Below, piece by piece: positions 1-9,086 of a DNA stretch of 64,000 bases. The notes under the pieces are model-generated. The model had not been told where the DNA came from. It saw nothing but the letters and a program-made list of their open reading frames with translations, and searched no databases. The first letter of the stretch is position 1; every line of letters starts with the position of its first letter. The position numbers and the translations under genes were made by a program. This DNA is from Luteimonas sp. (GTDB taxonomy: Bacteria > Pseudomonadota > Gammaproteobacteria > Xanthomonadales > Xanthomonadaceae), in assembly GCA_024707405.1 (NCBI GenBank), contig JANPZU010000001.1, forward strand, positions 434,001-498,000, in the 5' to 3' direction.

Positions 1-53
1 GCACGACGTGCTTGCGGCACTGGGATGCCAGCCGCTGCCGCGATAGGCCAGGC

Positions 54-506
54 TCAACCGGCTGGCGTGGATCCGCACATGCCGTCATGCGCACGCGGGC
101 CGTCACGGCGCACCCGCAACGCTTCCTCGTAGCGCTCGAACAGGGTCACCGCCAGCCGCCGCGCCGACTCGTCGGCCAATTGCCGCATGCGTGGATTGTC
201 CAGTTCCGAGGTGGTCTGCGTGAACAACGCCAGCCAGCGCTCGAACGCCGACACGCCCAGTTCCGGCAAGGCGTTGTGGCGCTGCACCGGCGCACCGCTG
301 AAACGACGCGTGCCACGCAGCATCGCCGACCAGAAATCGACCAGATTGGCCAGGTGCACGGGCCAGTCATCCACGTGCCGTTCGAAAATCGGGCCCAGCA
401 GTTCGTCCCGCCGCGCACGCGCATAGAACGCATGCACGAGCCGCGTCACCTCTTCTTCGCTGCACAGGCTTGGGCCGGGCATGGGGGCGTCGTGGCAGGT
501 GCTCAT
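54..506 (-). CDS. Group III truncated hemoglobin (globin family protein)
   Basis: A 150-residue protein resembling the group III truncated hemoglobins (2-on-2 globins, relatives of Campylobacter Ctb), cytoplasmic haem proteins that bind oxygen or NO. The visible signature is the helix-B region around residues 24-32 (HAFYARARR, Tyr at B10), the conserved ERHVDDWPVHLANLVDFW stretch at about 42-60, and the likely proximal haem ligand His77 in the QRHNALPEL segment. The assigned start is the first ATG; an ATG eight codons in is also possible, and neither has a strong Shine-Dalgarno sequence. It is divergent from azurin, with an FNR-type palindrome between them, which fits induction at low oxygen. 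The first 53 bases of the window show no gene that can be supported. Confidence 0.85.
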   Translation of the reverse strand: MSTCHDAPMPGPSLCSEEEVTRLVHAFYARARRDELLGPIFERHVDDWPVHLANLVDFWSAMLRGTRRFSGAPVQRHNALPELGVSAFERWLALFTQTTSELDNPRMRQLADESARRLAVTLFERYEEALRVRRDGPRAHDGMCGSTPAG

Positions 507-571
507 GTCGTGGGGTCATCTGGGGTGTGAATGGATGGCCGCCATCGTGCCATCGGGTTTCCGCGATGCGG

Positions 572-585
572 ATGATCCAGATCAA
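572..585. promoter_or_regulatory. FNR/ANR-type binding box between globin and azurin
   Basis: The sequence ATGATCCAGATCAA matches the FNR/ANR consensus TTGAT-N4-ATCAA at 9 of 10 positions. Its centre (578.5) lies 41.5 bases upstream of a possible azurin transcription start near 620, with a -10-like GATCAT at 608-613, which is class II activator geometry. Measured the other way, a globin start near 537 would have CACGAT preceded by TGG as an extended -10-like element. The box is seen; its function is inferred. Pseudomonas azurin is known to be ANR-controlled. Confidence 0.6.
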
Positions 586-657
586 GGTGCGTGGCCGCGC
601 ATGTCGCGATCATGTCGCCAGACCAGACGACATCCGATCCGGAGTGGAGGCAACACC

Positions 658-1113
658 ATGAAAACGCGCGCACTGATCCTCGGCCTCGCCCTGCTGGGCG
701 CCACCGGGATGGCCCAAGCCAGCCAGAACTGCTCGATCAAGCTCAAGGGCGGCGACAACATGCAATTCGACCAGAAGACCGCCACGGTCTCGGCCGGCTG
801 CCGCACCATCACCATCGAACTGGAACACACCGGCAAGCTGCCAGCCGCCGCGATGGGCCACAACGTGGTGCTGACCACCACGGCCGATGCCGACGCCGTG
901 GCCCGCGACAGCATCCGTGCCGGCGCCGCTGGCGGCTACCTCCCGGCCGGCGACGCCCGCGTGCTGGCCCACACCCGGATGATCGGCGGCGGCGAGAAGG
1001 CCACGGCAACCCTCCCCGGCAGCGCCCTGCGGGCCGGTGGCGCCTACACCTTCTTCTGCTCGTTCCCGGGCCACTCGGCGCTGATGCGGGGAACGGTCAC
1101 CGTCGTTCCCTGA
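658..1113 (+). CDS. azu: Azurin (blue type 1 copper protein)
   Basis: A 151-residue periplasmic electron carrier. A signal peptide (residues 1-21, ending AQA) precedes the cupredoxin domain. The copper site is complete: Gly67-His68 in MGHNVVL, then Cys134, His139 and Met143 in CSFPGHSALM. Cys25 and Cys48 are 23 residues apart, matching the azurin Cys3-Cys26 disulfide. The ATG start has a good ribosome site (GGAGTGGAGG) nine or so bases upstream. Azurins pass electrons between c-type cytochromes and nitrite reductase or peroxidase, often under low oxygen. The upstream FNR-type box and the divergent truncated globin support a microaerobic or nitrosative-stress role. A strong hairpin follows the gene. 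Confidence 0.96.
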   Translation: MKTRALILGLALLGATGMAQASQNCSIKLKGGDNMQFDQKTATVSAGCRTITIELEHTGKLPAAAMGHNVVLTTTADADAVARDSIRAGAAGGYLPAGDARVLAHTRMIGGGEKATATLPGSALRAGGAYTFFCSFPGHSALMRGTVTVVP

Positions 1114-1138
1114 ACCACGCGACATCGCGGCACTCGCA

Positions 1139-1161
1139 CGGCGGCAGGCTTCCTGCCGCCG
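1139..1161 (+). terminator. Rho-independent terminator after azurin
   Basis: A perfect 10-bp stem (CGGCGGCAGG at 1139-1148 with CCTGCCGCCG at 1152-1161) closes a 3-base loop. It is followed by the moderately T-rich TTCGTCGTTT. It lies 26 bases after the azurin stop and insulates it from the tRNA gene. Confidence 0.75.
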
Positions 1162-1178
1162 TTCGTCGTTTCTGCGGG

Positions 1179-1207
1179 TTGGGAATGCCGTCCCGTCATG
1201 CGAAAAT
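1179..1207 (+). promoter_or_regulatory. Candidate sigma-70 promoter of tRNA-Arg
   Basis: TTGGGA (1179-1184) and GAAAAT (1202-1207) are separated by 17 bases, each matching four of six consensus positions. Initiation would fall near 1213, just before the mature tRNA 5-prime end at 1219. It is supported by position and spacing only. Confidence 0.4.
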
Positions 1208-1218
1208 CATCACACTTG

Positions 1219-1295
1219 GCCCCCGTAGCTCAGCTGGATAGAGCGTCCCCCTCCTAAGGGGAAGGTCGTGCGTTCGAATCGCGCCGGGGGCACCA
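1219..1295 (+). tRNA. tRNA-Arg (anticodon CCT)
   Basis: A complete 77-base cloverleaf. The acceptor stem pairs GCCCCCG (1219-1225) with CGGGGGC (1285-1291), followed by discriminator A and an encoded CCA. The D-arm reads GCTC-loop-GAGC. The anticodon stem TCCCC/GGGGA encloses the loop CTCCTAA with anticodon CCT at 1253-1255, and the T-loop TTCGAAT is present. It decodes the AGG arginine codon, rare in such high-GC genomes. No integrase or repeated tRNA 3-prime end lies nearby, so it does not appear to be an occupied integration site. Confidence 0.97.
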
Positions 1296-1358
1296 CCCAT
1301 GCACGGCCATCGCCGCCCGCAAATGCCGGCGTCGCGATGCAAAGGAGTCCGCACCGCC

Positions 1359-2909
1359 ATGACCCACCCCGTCCTCACCTCCCTCGGCCTGACCGGCAAC
1401 GAATCCGGCACTTCGATCTCCGGCACATACGTCGGCAACGGCGAATGGTCGAAGACCAGCGATGCCGGCGTGATCGAGCCGATCAATCCGACCACCGGTG
1501 AAGTCCTCGGCCGCGTGCAGGCCTCGTCGCAGGCCGATTACGACCTGATCGTCGAGCGCGCGCAGGCCGCGTTCAAGGTCTGGCGCACCACCCCGGCACC
1601 GCGCCGCGGCGAGGCCATCCGCCTGTGCGCCGACGCGCTGCGCACGCACAAGGACGCGCTGGGCTCGCTGGTGGCGCTGGAGATGGGCAAGTCCAAGCCC
1701 GAAGGCGACGGCGAAGTGCAGGAGATGATCGACATCGGCGAATTCGCCGTCGGCCTCTCGCGCCAGCTCTACGGCCTGACCATGCACAGCGAACGCCCCG
1801 GCCACCGCATGTACGAGCAGTGGCACCCGATCGGACTGGTCGGGATCATCAGCGCCTTCAACTTCCCGGTGGCGGTGTGGGCGTGGAATTCGTTCGTCGC
1901 GGCCGTCTGCGGCGACATCAGCATCTGGAAGCCGTCGCCCAAGACCCCGCTGTCGGCGATCGCCTCGATGAAGATCTGCAACGAGGCGCTGCGCAAGGCC
2001 GGCTTCCCGGACATCTTCTTCCTGTTCAACGATGCCGGCAGCGATCTTGCCCAGCAGTTCGTCGATGACAAGCGCATCGGCCTGGTCAGCTTCACCGGTT
2101 CGACCAAGGTCGGTCGCCAGGTCGGCGAACGCGTCGCCAAGCGCATGGGCCGTTCGCTGCTGGAACTGGGCGGCAACAACGCGATCATCGTCGACGAGAC
2201 CGCAGACCTGAAGCTGGCGATCCCGGCCATCGTGTTCGGTGCCGTCGGCACCGCGGGCCAGCGCTGCACCACCACGCGCCGCCTGATCGTGCACGAATCG
2301 GTGTATGACGACGTACTCGGCAAGCTGGTGACCGCCTACAAGCAAGTCGAGAAGAAGATCGGGGATCCGACCGACCCGGCCAACCTGATGGGCCCGCTCA
2401 ACAGCAGCGATGCGGTCGACGCCTACCTCGATTCGGTCGCGAAAGCCAAGGCCGCGGGTGGCACGGTCGAAACCGGCGGCGCGGCACTCACCGACCGCAA
2501 GGGCTTCTTCGTGCTGCCGACCATCGTCACCGGCCTGACCAACGACGCCGAGATCGTCCAGCACGAGACCTTCGCGCCGATCCTGTACGTGATGAAGTAC
2601 CGAGACCTCGACGACGCCATCGACATGCAGAATGCGGTGCCGCAAGGCCTGTCGTCGGCGATCTTCACCACCAACCTCAAGCGCGCCGAAGCGTTCCTCG
2701 CCGCGTCCGGCTCCGACTGCGGCATCGCCAACGTCAACATCGGCACGTCCGGTGCGGAAATCGGCGGCGCGTTCGGCGGCGAGAAGGAAACCGGCGGTGG
2801 CCGCGAATCGGGCTCGGATGCGTGGAAGGCCTACATGCGCCGGCAAACGAATACCATCAACTACTCCGACGCGCTGCCGCTGGCACAGGGCATCAAGTTC
2901 GATCTCTGA
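1359..2909 (+). CDS. amaB: ALDH7-family aldehyde dehydrogenase (piperideine-6-carboxylate / aminoadipate semialdehyde type)
   Basis: A 516-residue NAD-dependent aldehyde dehydrogenase resembling the ALDH7 (antiquitin) / AmaB group. These oxidise alpha-aminoadipate semialdehyde (piperideine-6-carboxylate) to aminoadipate in lysine or pipecolate catabolism. Family motifs are intact: [11 protein letters not shown] for cofactor binding, the FTGST Rossmann turn, ELGGNN with the general base, and the catalytic Cys303 in [12 protein letters not shown]. The chosen ATG has AAGGAG 11 bases upstream; a start 60 bases earlier has no such site. It lies 64 bases after the tRNA and reads into the small gene behind it. 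The substrate is inferred from family likeness, since no other lysine-degradation genes are nearby. Confidence 0.85.
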   Translation: MTHPVLTSLGLTGNESGTSISGTYVGNGEWSKTSDAGVIEPINPTTGEVLGRVQASSQADYDLIVERAQAAFKVWRTTPAPRRGEAIRLCADALRTHKDALGSLVALEMGKSKPEGDGEVQEMIDIGEFAVGLSRQLYGLTMHSERPGHRMYEQWHPIGLVGIISAFNFPVAVWAWNSFVAAVCGDISIWKPSPKTPLSAIASMKICNEALRKAGFPDIFFLFNDAGSDLAQQFVDDKRIGLVSFTGSTKVGRQVGERVAKRMGRSLLELGGNNAIIVDETADLKLAIPAIVFGAVGTAGQRCTTTRRLIVHESVYDDVLGKLVTAYKQVEKKIGDPTDPANLMGPLNSSDAVDAYLDSVAKAKAAGGTVETGGAALTDRKGFFVLPTIVTGLTNDAEIVQHETFAPILYVMKYRDLDDAIDMQNAVPQGLSSAIFTTNLKRAEAFLAASGSDCGIANVNIGTSGAEIGGAFGGEKETGGGRESGSDAWKAYMRRQTNTINYSDALPLAQGIKFDL

Positions 2910-2927
2910 CAGGAAGGCCCGGTCGCC

Positions 2928-3209
2928 ATGAACGCCCCCGTCCGCACCACCAGCCCGCTCGCCATCGTCAGCATGGTGTTCGGCATCCTGGGCTGGACGC
3001 TGGTGCCGTGGATCGGCAGCATCGTGGCGGTGATCACTGGTCACTTGGCACGCGGCGAGATCCGCCGCGCACCGGAATCGCTGGAAGGCGATGGCATGGC
3101 CATCGCCGGCCTCGTGCTCGGTTACGCCATGCTCGCGTTGAGCCTGGTCGGGCTGGTGCTGGTACTGGTGTTCTTCGGCGGCCTGGTCTGGCTGGGCTTG
3201 AACACCTGA
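2928..3209 (+). CDS. DUF4190 small membrane protein
   Basis: A 93-residue protein with two hydrophobic segments, about residues 9-37 and 56-90. They flank a polar linker ([19 protein letters not shown]). The arrangement, with small residues at the ends of the helices and the central GHLA..I motif, is that of DUF4190 inner-membrane proteins of unknown function. It sits 18 bases behind the aldehyde dehydrogenase and one base before pyrD, so it is probably cotranscribed with both. No enzymatic motif is visible and no role can be assigned. Confidence 0.75.
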   Translation: MNAPVRTTSPLAIVSMVFGILGWTLVPWIGSIVAVITGHLARGEIRRAPESLEGDGMAIAGLVLGYAMLALSLVGLVLVLVFFGGLVWLGLNT

Positions 3210-3210
3210 C

Positions 3211-4266
3211 ATGTACGGACTGGCGCGCCCCTTCCTGTTCGGCCTCGATGCGGAGCGCGCGCACGCGATCGGGCTGAAGTCTCTGGAGGCGGCCTATCGC
3301 AGCGGCCTGTCGCCGCTGGTGGCGGGCAAGGTGCGTCCGTTCCCGACCCGTGCATTCGGACTCACCTTCCCGAACCCCGTCGGCCTCGCCGCCGGGCTGG
3401 ACAAGAACGGCGCGCACATCGACGCGCTGTTCGCGCTCGGCTTCGGCTTCGTCGAGATCGGCACGGTCACGCCGGAACCGCAGGAAGGCAACCCGAAGCC
3501 GCGCATGTTCCGCCTGCCGCAACACCGCGCCATCATCAACCGGCTCGGCTTCAACAACGACGGCGTCGACACGCTGGTGCGCAACGTCGAACGCGCGAAC
3601 CGGAAGGGCGGGCTGCTCGGCATCAACATCGGCAAGAACAAGACCACGCCGAACGAATCGGCCGAGGCCGACTACCTGTTCTGCCTGGAGCGTGTGTACG
3701 CGCTGGCCGACTACATCACCATCAACATCTCCTCGCCCAACACCGCGGGCCTTCGCGAACTGCAGGAAGAACAATTCCTGCGCAAGCTGGTCTCCACGCT
3801 GCGCGAGGCACAGGAGCGACTGGGTGCCAAGCACGGCAAGCGCGTGCCGATGCTGGTCAAGGTCGCCCCCGACCTGTCCGACGACGACGTGGACGCCGCC
3901 GCGCGCGTGCTCTCCGACCTGCAGGTCGACGGCGTGATCGCCACCAACACCACGGTGTCGCGGATCAGCGTGCAGGGCCATCCCAAGGCACGCGAAACCG
4001 GCGGCCTGTCGGGCGAGCCGCTGATGAACAAGTCCACCGCCGTGCTGCGGATGCTGCGCACGCGGATGCCAGAATCGATCCCGCTCATCGGCGTGGGCGG
4101 CATCCTGTCGGGTGCCGATGCCGCGAAGAAGATGGCGGCCGGTGCTTCGCTCGTGCAGGTCTACACCGGGTTGATCTATCGCGGCCCGCAGCTGATCGGC
4201 GAATGCGTCGAAGCGATGCGCCGGCGCAAGGAAGCCCCGAGCCGCGGCAGCCTGCCGATCACGTGA
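3211..4266 (+). CDS. pyrD: Dihydroorotate dehydrogenase (quinone), class 2
   Basis: A 351-residue peripheral inner-membrane flavoenzyme of pyrimidine synthesis, oxidising dihydroorotate to orotate with quinone as acceptor. The class 2 features are present: an amphipathic N-terminal extension (residues 1-40), [13 protein letters not shown] in the FMN site, RLGFNNDG, and the catalytic serine loop [13 protein letters not shown]. The C-terminal phosphate-binding part carries IGVGGI and [13 protein letters not shown]. Length matches the E. coli-type enzyme. The gene starts one base after the preceding stop, and murB follows within eight bases. Confidence 0.97.
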   Translation: MYGLARPFLFGLDAERAHAIGLKSLEAAYRSGLSPLVAGKVRPFPTRAFGLTFPNPVGLAAGLDKNGAHIDALFALGFGFVEIGTVTPEPQEGNPKPRMFRLPQHRAIINRLGFNNDGVDTLVRNVERANRKGGLLGINIGKNKTTPNESAEADYLFCLERVYALADYITINISSPNTAGLRELQEEQFLRKLVSTLREAQERLGAKHGKRVPMLVKVAPDLSDDDVDAAARVLSDLQVDGVIATNTTVSRISVQGHPKARETGGLSGEPLMNKSTAVLRMLRTRMPESIPLIGVGGILSGADAAKKMAAGASLVQVYTGLIYRGPQLIGECVEAMRRRKEAPSRGSLPIT

Positions 4267-4273
4267 CCCGGGA

Positions 4274-5314
4274 ATGAGCCACGCCTACACGTTGTCCGCG
4301 GATGCGGATCTGCGCCGTCGCAACACCTTCGGCGTCGCTGCACGCGCCCCGATGCTGGCCGAAGTCCACGCGGTCGACGCCCTGCCCGCCCTGTATGCCG
4401 ACCCGCGCTTCGATGCGCGTGGCGCGATGGTACTCGGCGGCGGCAGCAACCTGTTGCTGGCCGGCGATCCCGACGTCGCCCTGGTGTCGCTCGCCGCGAA
4501 CGGCATGCGCATCGTGGAAGACGACGGCGACAACGCGATCGTGCGCGCCGAGGGGGGCGGTGTCTGGCACGACTTCGTGCTGTGGACGCTCGCGCAAGGG
4601 CTCGGCGGACTGGAGAACCTCGCGCTGATCCCCGGTACCGTCGGCGCCGCGCCGATCCAGAACATCGGCGCGTATGGCGTGGAAGTGCAGGAACGCATCG
4701 TCGCAGTCGATGTCTTCGACACCGTCGCCCGGGATACGCATCGCTTCGATGCGGCCGACTGCGGTTTCGCCTATCGCGACAGCCGCTTCAAGCACGAACC
4801 CGACCGCTTCATCGTCACCGCGGTGGAGTTCACGCTCTCGCGCAGTGCCGCGCCCCGGCTGGACTACGCCGGCATCCGCGACGAGCTCGCGACGATGGGC
4901 ATCGACACGCCCTCCGCGGCGCAGGTCGCGGAAGCGGTGATCCGCATCCGCCGCCACAAACTCCCCGACCCTGCCGTGGTCGGCAATGCCGGCAGCTTCT
5001 TCAAGAACCCCATCGTGCCGGTCGCGCAGGCCGAGGCGTTGCTGTCTGGATTCCCGGCATTGCCCGTGTTCCGGGGCGATTCCGACCTCACACGCAAACT
5101 CTCCGCAGCCTGGCTGATCGATGCCTGTGGCTGGAAAGGCCATCTCGACGGCGATGCCGGCGTCTCCGCGCAGCACGCACTGGTGCTGGTGAACCACGGC
5201 GACACCAGCGGCGCACGACTGCTCGATCTTGCCCGGCGCATCTCCGCCTCGGTGCATGCGCGCTTCGGCGTTGCGCTCGAACCGGAGCCGCGCATCGTCG
5301 GCGCACGCTGGTGA
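4274..5314 (+). CDS. murB: UDP-N-acetylenolpyruvoylglucosamine reductase
   Basis: A 346-residue FAD enzyme that reduces UDP-GlcNAc-enolpyruvate to UDP-MurNAc, the second committed step of peptidoglycan precursor synthesis. The N-terminal RRRNTFGVAARA and VLGGGSNLLL belong to the FAD-binding fold. GTVGAAPIQNIGAYGVE contains the conserved tyrosine loop, VGNAGSFFKNP the catalytic serine, and LEPEPRIVG the C-terminal glutamate. The length fits the type I (E. coli-like) form. It lies seven bases after pyrD and overlaps the following transporter by GTGA. Confidence 0.97.
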   Translation: MSHAYTLSADADLRRRNTFGVAARAPMLAEVHAVDALPALYADPRFDARGAMVLGGGSNLLLAGDPDVALVSLAANGMRIVEDDGDNAIVRAEGGGVWHDFVLWTLAQGLGGLENLALIPGTVGAAPIQNIGAYGVEVQERIVAVDVFDTVARDTHRFDAADCGFAYRDSRFKHEPDRFIVTAVEFTLSRSAAPRLDYAGIRDELATMGIDTPSAAQVAEAVIRIRRHKLPDPAVVGNAGSFFKNPIVPVAQAEALLSGFPALPVFRGDSDLTRKLSAAWLIDACGWKGHLDGDAGVSAQHALVLVNHGDTSGARLLDLARRISASVHARFGVALEPEPRIVGARW

Positions 5315-6240
5315 ATACCGCCACCGTCCGTCGCTGGCTGCCGACGTCCGCGCCGGGTCGCGCGGCACTGCTGATGCTGGGCAGCACGATGGCATTCGCG
5401 TTGATGACCATCACGATCCGCTACGCATCGCAGACCATCCCCACCACCGAAGTCGCGTTCTTCCGCAATTTCTTCGGCCTGCTGGTGCTGCTGCCGATCA
5501 TCCTGCGCCGCAGCCGTGCGTTGCCACGCACACGCCATGTCGGCCGCTACTTCGTGCGCACCGCCGTCGGGCTGGGCTCGATGCTGTGCGCATTCTGGGC
5601 CATCGGCAACCTGCCGCTGTCGCAAGCGGTGTCGCTGGCCTACGCCACGCCGCTGTTCGTGACCATCGCCGCTGCACTCTGGCTCGGCGAGACCGTCCGC
5701 ATCCGCCGCTGGATGGCCGTCGTCGCCGGCTTCATCGGCATCCTGGTGATCCTGCGCCCGGGCGCCGAATTCACGCCGGGCATGCTGGTGGCGCTGATGG
5801 GCGCGTTGCTGGCGGGCCTGGTCGCGATCCAGATGAAACAGCTCTCGCGACTGGACGCACCGGACACCATCGTGTTCTACACCTACGTGTTCTGGGTGCC
5901 GATGTCGCTGTTGCCGGCGTTGTGGCAGTGGACATGGCCCGGCGCAACGGCGTGGATCTGGCTGGTCGCGACCGGCGTCCTCGGCACCCTCGGGCAACTG
6001 CTGTGGACGCGCGCCCTGCAACTGGGCGAAGTCTCGGCGCTGCAGCCGATCAGTTTCATGCAATTGCCGATCGTGGTGCTGTTCGCGTGGTGGCTGTTTT
6101 CCGAAACCGTGGATCTGTGGACGATGGTGGGCGCAGGCATCGTGCTGGGCGCGAACGGCTACATCGCACACCGCGAATCGGTGCTGCGGCGACGCGCGGC
6201 GACACAGGCGCCACTGGAAGCGGCCAAGCCCGGCGAGTGA
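5311..6240 (+). CDS. DMT-superfamily (EamA) transporter
   Basis: A 309-residue integral membrane protein with about ten hydrophobic helices arranged as two EamA repeats, typical of drug/metabolite exporters. The start is a GTG whose last two bases are shared with the murB stop (GTGA overlap), indicating translational coupling. No ATG occurs before the first helix (LLMLGSTMAFALMTI). The family exports amino acids, nucleotides or metabolites; the substrate here cannot be read from sequence. The last gene of the pyrD-murB run, it faces the kinase gene convergently. Confidence 0.85.
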   Translation: MNTATVRRWLPTSAPGRAALLMLGSTMAFALMTITIRYASQTIPTTEVAFFRNFFGLLVLLPIILRRSRALPRTRHVGRYFVRTAVGLGSMLCAFWAIGNLPLSQAVSLAYATPLFVTIAAALWLGETVRIRRWMAVVAGFIGILVILRPGAEFTPGMLVALMGALLAGLVAIQMKQLSRLDAPDTIVFYTYVFWVPMSLLPALWQWTWPGATAWIWLVATGVLGTLGQLLWTRALQLGEVSALQPISFMQLPIVVLFAWWLFSETVDLWTMVGAGIVLGANGYIAHRESVLRRRAATQAPLEAAKPGE

Positions 6241-6274
6241 CCGAACGCCGGGCAAGCGTGCGGATCGTGCCGGA

Positions 6275-8986
6275 TCAGGAGCCGCCCGGATCCTCCCTGG
6301 CGCGGATGGCATCGGCCAAGTCGGCCAGCGGTTCGTCCAGCGTATCCGGATCGGCGGCCAGCAACGGCGCGAGGTAGCGCCCATGCCACAGCGCGGCTTC
6401 ATCGTCGCGACCGGCGTTCCGGTAGGCGCCGACCAGTTCCCAGACCGACCGCAGCGTGTCGCGATGCCGCTCGCCGAGCACCCGCTGGCGCAGTTGCACC
6501 GCTTCCCGGTGCGCGGCAAGCCCTTCCGCGATGCGTCCGTCCTTCATCAGCGCATCCGCGCGTATCGACAGCACCGCCTGCCGCAGCGGATGCCGCTCGC
6601 CCAGCGCCGCCACTGCCGGCTGCACGTCGTGCAGCAGCTTCAGTGCTTCGTCGTGGCGCCCCGCCCAGCGCAACGTGCTGGCATGGTTGACGACGATGGA
6701 CAGCGTATCCGGATGCCCTTCTCCCAGTCTCCGGCTGCGCACTTCGATCACCTGCCGCTCCAGCGGCAACGCGCCGGGGTAATCCTCCAGCCGCGCATGC
6801 GTAGTGGCGAGGTTGAGCCGGGTGCGCACGGTATCGGGATGCTCGCGTCCGAGTACGCGTTCACGCCCTTCCAGCACCGAACGCAGCAACGGCAGCGCTT
6901 CTTCCGCCCGGCCGGAGTCGGCGTACATCGAGCCCAGCGTGGCCCGCGCGGCCAGGCTGCGCGGGTGTTCGTGGCCATAACGGGCCACCGTGATCCGCGC
7001 CAGTTGTTCCTGCACGTCCACGGCCTCGGACTTGCGCCCCGAGATCATGCGCAGCACCGCGAGGTTGCGCTGCGCGTCCAGGGTGGCGTCGTGCTGCGGG
7101 CCAAGCAGGCCCAGACGCGTCTCCACCACTTTTTCCAGATTGGCCGCGGCCTCGTCGAAATCGCCCGCCTGCCGCTGCGACGCCGCCAGCGCGCTGCGCG
7201 CGGCAGCCACCGCCAGGTCGTTTTCGCCGTACTGTCCCAGCAATCCGTCCAGCAGGGTCTGGCGCATGGCGCGGGCGGCACGGAGATCGCCGCGCGCGGA
7301 CACGATCTCGGCCTGCGCAAGCGCCAGGCCGATCCGGGTCGCGTCGTTCTCCGGCAACCTTTCGACCTGCGGCAGGCTGCGTTGGAGCACGGCCTCGGCG
7401 GCGTCGTATTCAGCCGAGGCCACCAGCGCGCCGACCTGCGCCCGGCGTGCGCGCAGGGTCTCCGGCGCGTCTTCGCCGAGCGTCGCGCCGCGGTAGTCGG
7501 CCACCTTGGCGAACGCCTGCGCAGCCTTCGCCTCCAGCCCCAGCACCGACTGCACCCGCGCCACCGACTCGCGCAGTTCCGCGGCCAGTTGCGGATCGTC
7601 GGCGAAATCCCGCTCCAATGCTGCCTCCGCGCCCGACAGCAGCCCGTAGTCGACCAGCCCGCGGGCGATGTCGGTCGTGTCGGCGCGGGCCAGCAGGGCG
7701 CTGAAGTCATCGCGCCGATCCGGCACGGCGGCGGCGACCTGGCGCTCCAGTTCCTCGCCCATGCGCGAACCCAACACCTGCGTATCCAGCGATTCGAGCA
7801 TCGACTGCTGGAAATCCACGACCTTCTTCAGTTCTTCGCTGCGCTGCTCGGCCACCCGGCGCTGCTCGCGCGCCTGCATCAACCCGTGCAGCGACAGCGC
7901 CAGCCCACCCACCAGCGCGACGACCGCGATCGTTGCCGCCGCGAGGCCCGCGCGGTGGCGACGCGCGAATTTCCGCCAGGCATAGGCGCGCGACGGCGGC
8001 ACCGCCAGCACCGTCCTGCCATCGAGGAAGCGCCGCAGGTCGTCGGCCAGCGCGGCGGCCGACGGATAGCGGTCGCCGCGATCGTGCCGCATCGCCTTCG
8101 CCACTACCCAGTCCAGCTCACTGCGCAGCACGCGCTGCATTCCGGGCAGGCTCTGGCCCTGACCATGCGCCACGCGGTCGGCCTCGCCCGGCGGCAACGT
8201 CGCCAGTTGCTCGGAAGGCAGGCGCAGGGTGCGGCTGTCGTCGGTGACGGTTTCGCCCGCGGCATTCGGGCGGCGCCCGGTCAACAGTTCACACAGCACC
8301 ACGCCCAGCGAGTACACATCGCTGCGGGTGTCCACCAGCGACTGGTCTCCCGCCGCCTGTTCCGGACTCATGTAATCGGGCGTCCCCGCGACCTCGCGCG
8401 CCTCCGACAGCGACGATGCGGTGGCGATGCCGAAGTCGATGATCTTCGGGCGCGCGCGGCCATCCACTTCGTCCACCAGCAGGTTGCCCGGCTTGAGGTC
8501 GCGATGGATCACGCCCTTCTGGTGCGCGTGCTGCACGCCTTCGCAGACCTCCACGAACAGCGCGATACGGCGCGCCAGCGGCAACGCGCGCTCGACGCAG
8601 TACTGCGTGACCGGGCTGCCGTCGATGAACTCCATCGCGAAGAACGGATGGCCATCCGGCGTGGTGTCGGCATCGTAGATCTGCGCGATGGCGGGATGGC
8701 GCATCTGCGCCAGTACCTGGCGCTCGACCTCGAAATATGCTTTGTGACGCGCGTCGAGTTTCTGCGCGCGCAACAACTTCAACGCCACGGTACGGCGCAC
8801 GGGCTCCAGTTGTTCCGCCCGGTAGACCTCGCCCATGCCGCCACGGCCCAGCAACGCCTCGACGCGGTAGCGACCGAGCCGCGTGCCGGGCGGCAAACTG
8901 TCTGCGCCGCCCGCAACGATGCCTGGCACGCGCGTCGCCAGCAGCTGCGTGCGATCCGGATCGTGTTCGTCGTTCCCCGTCGTCAT
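6275..8986 (-). CDS. Membrane Ser/Thr protein kinase with C-terminal TPR-like region
   Basis: A 903-residue Hanks-type kinase. The kinase domain spans about residues 38-325, with glycine loop LLGRGGMGEVY, Lys70 (VALK), catalytic HRDLKPGN at 161-168, DFG at 184-186 and a GTPDYMSPE activation segment, so it looks active. One membrane helix follows (about 347-369). The remainder (about 370-900) is a helical repeat region resembling tetratricopeptide repeats, with several LG..HPDT..R type units, presumably outside the membrane. The ATG start has an AGGGGAC site six bases upstream; an ATG 33 bases earlier lacks one. The N-terminal tail has a DRTQLLAT segment, a possible autophosphorylation and FHA-docking site. 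It is divergent from an FHA-GGDEF gene about 100 bases away. Confidence 0.9.
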   Translation of the reverse strand: MTTGNDEHDPDRTQLLATRVPGIVAGGADSLPPGTRLGRYRVEALLGRGGMGEVYRAEQLEPVRRTVALKLLRAQKLDARHKAYFEVERQVLAQMRHPAIAQIYDADTTPDGHPFFAMEFIDGSPVTQYCVERALPLARRIALFVEVCEGVQHAHQKGVIHRDLKPGNLLVDEVDGRARPKIIDFGIATASSLSEAREVAGTPDYMSPEQAAGDQSLVDTRSDVYSLGVVLCELLTGRRPNAAGETVTDDSRTLRLPSEQLATLPPGEADRVAHGQGQSLPGMQRVLRSELDWVVAKAMRHDRGDRYPSAAALADDLRRFLDGRTVLAVPPSRAYAWRKFARRHRAGLAAATIAVVALVGGLALSLHGLMQAREQRRVAEQRSEELKKVVDFQQSMLESLDTQVLGSRMGEELERQVAAAVPDRRDDFSALLARADTTDIARGLVDYGLLSGAEAALERDFADDPQLAAELRESVARVQSVLGLEAKAAQAFAKVADYRGATLGEDAPETLRARRAQVGALVASAEYDAAEAVLQRSLPQVERLPENDATRIGLALAQAEIVSARGDLRAARAMRQTLLDGLLGQYGENDLAVAAARSALAASQRQAGDFDEAAANLEKVVETRLGLLGPQHDATLDAQRNLAVLRMISGRKSEAVDVQEQLARITVARYGHEHPRSLAARATLGSMYADSGRAEEALPLLRSVLEGRERVLGREHPDTVRTRLNLATTHARLEDYPGALPLERQVIEVRSRRLGEGHPDTLSIVVNHASTLRWAGRHDEALKLLHDVQPAVAALGERHPLRQAVLSIRADALMKDGRIAEGLAAHREAVQLRQRVLGERHRDTLRSVWELVGAYRNAGRDDEAALWHGRYLAPLLAADPDTLDEPLADLADAIRAREDPGGS

Positions 8987-9086
8987 GGTCGTCCCCTGCG
9001 TCGGCCACGAGCCTGCCATGGTAGCGGAATCGCCTCGGTCGCCACCGGCTGCCGTTACACTCGACGTTCGCCCCGCGCCTGCCACC

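Noticed and set aside
1219-1295. tRNA-Arg as an integration site of a mobile element
   Set aside because: No integrase, no repeated tRNA 3-prime end and ordinary housekeeping genes on both sides.
1254-3212. A long minus-strand open frame opposite the ALDH7 gene
   Set aside because: It lies antisense to a well-conserved enzyme, has His/Asp/Arg-rich low-complexity translation and no recognisable domain; such shadows are usual at this GC content.
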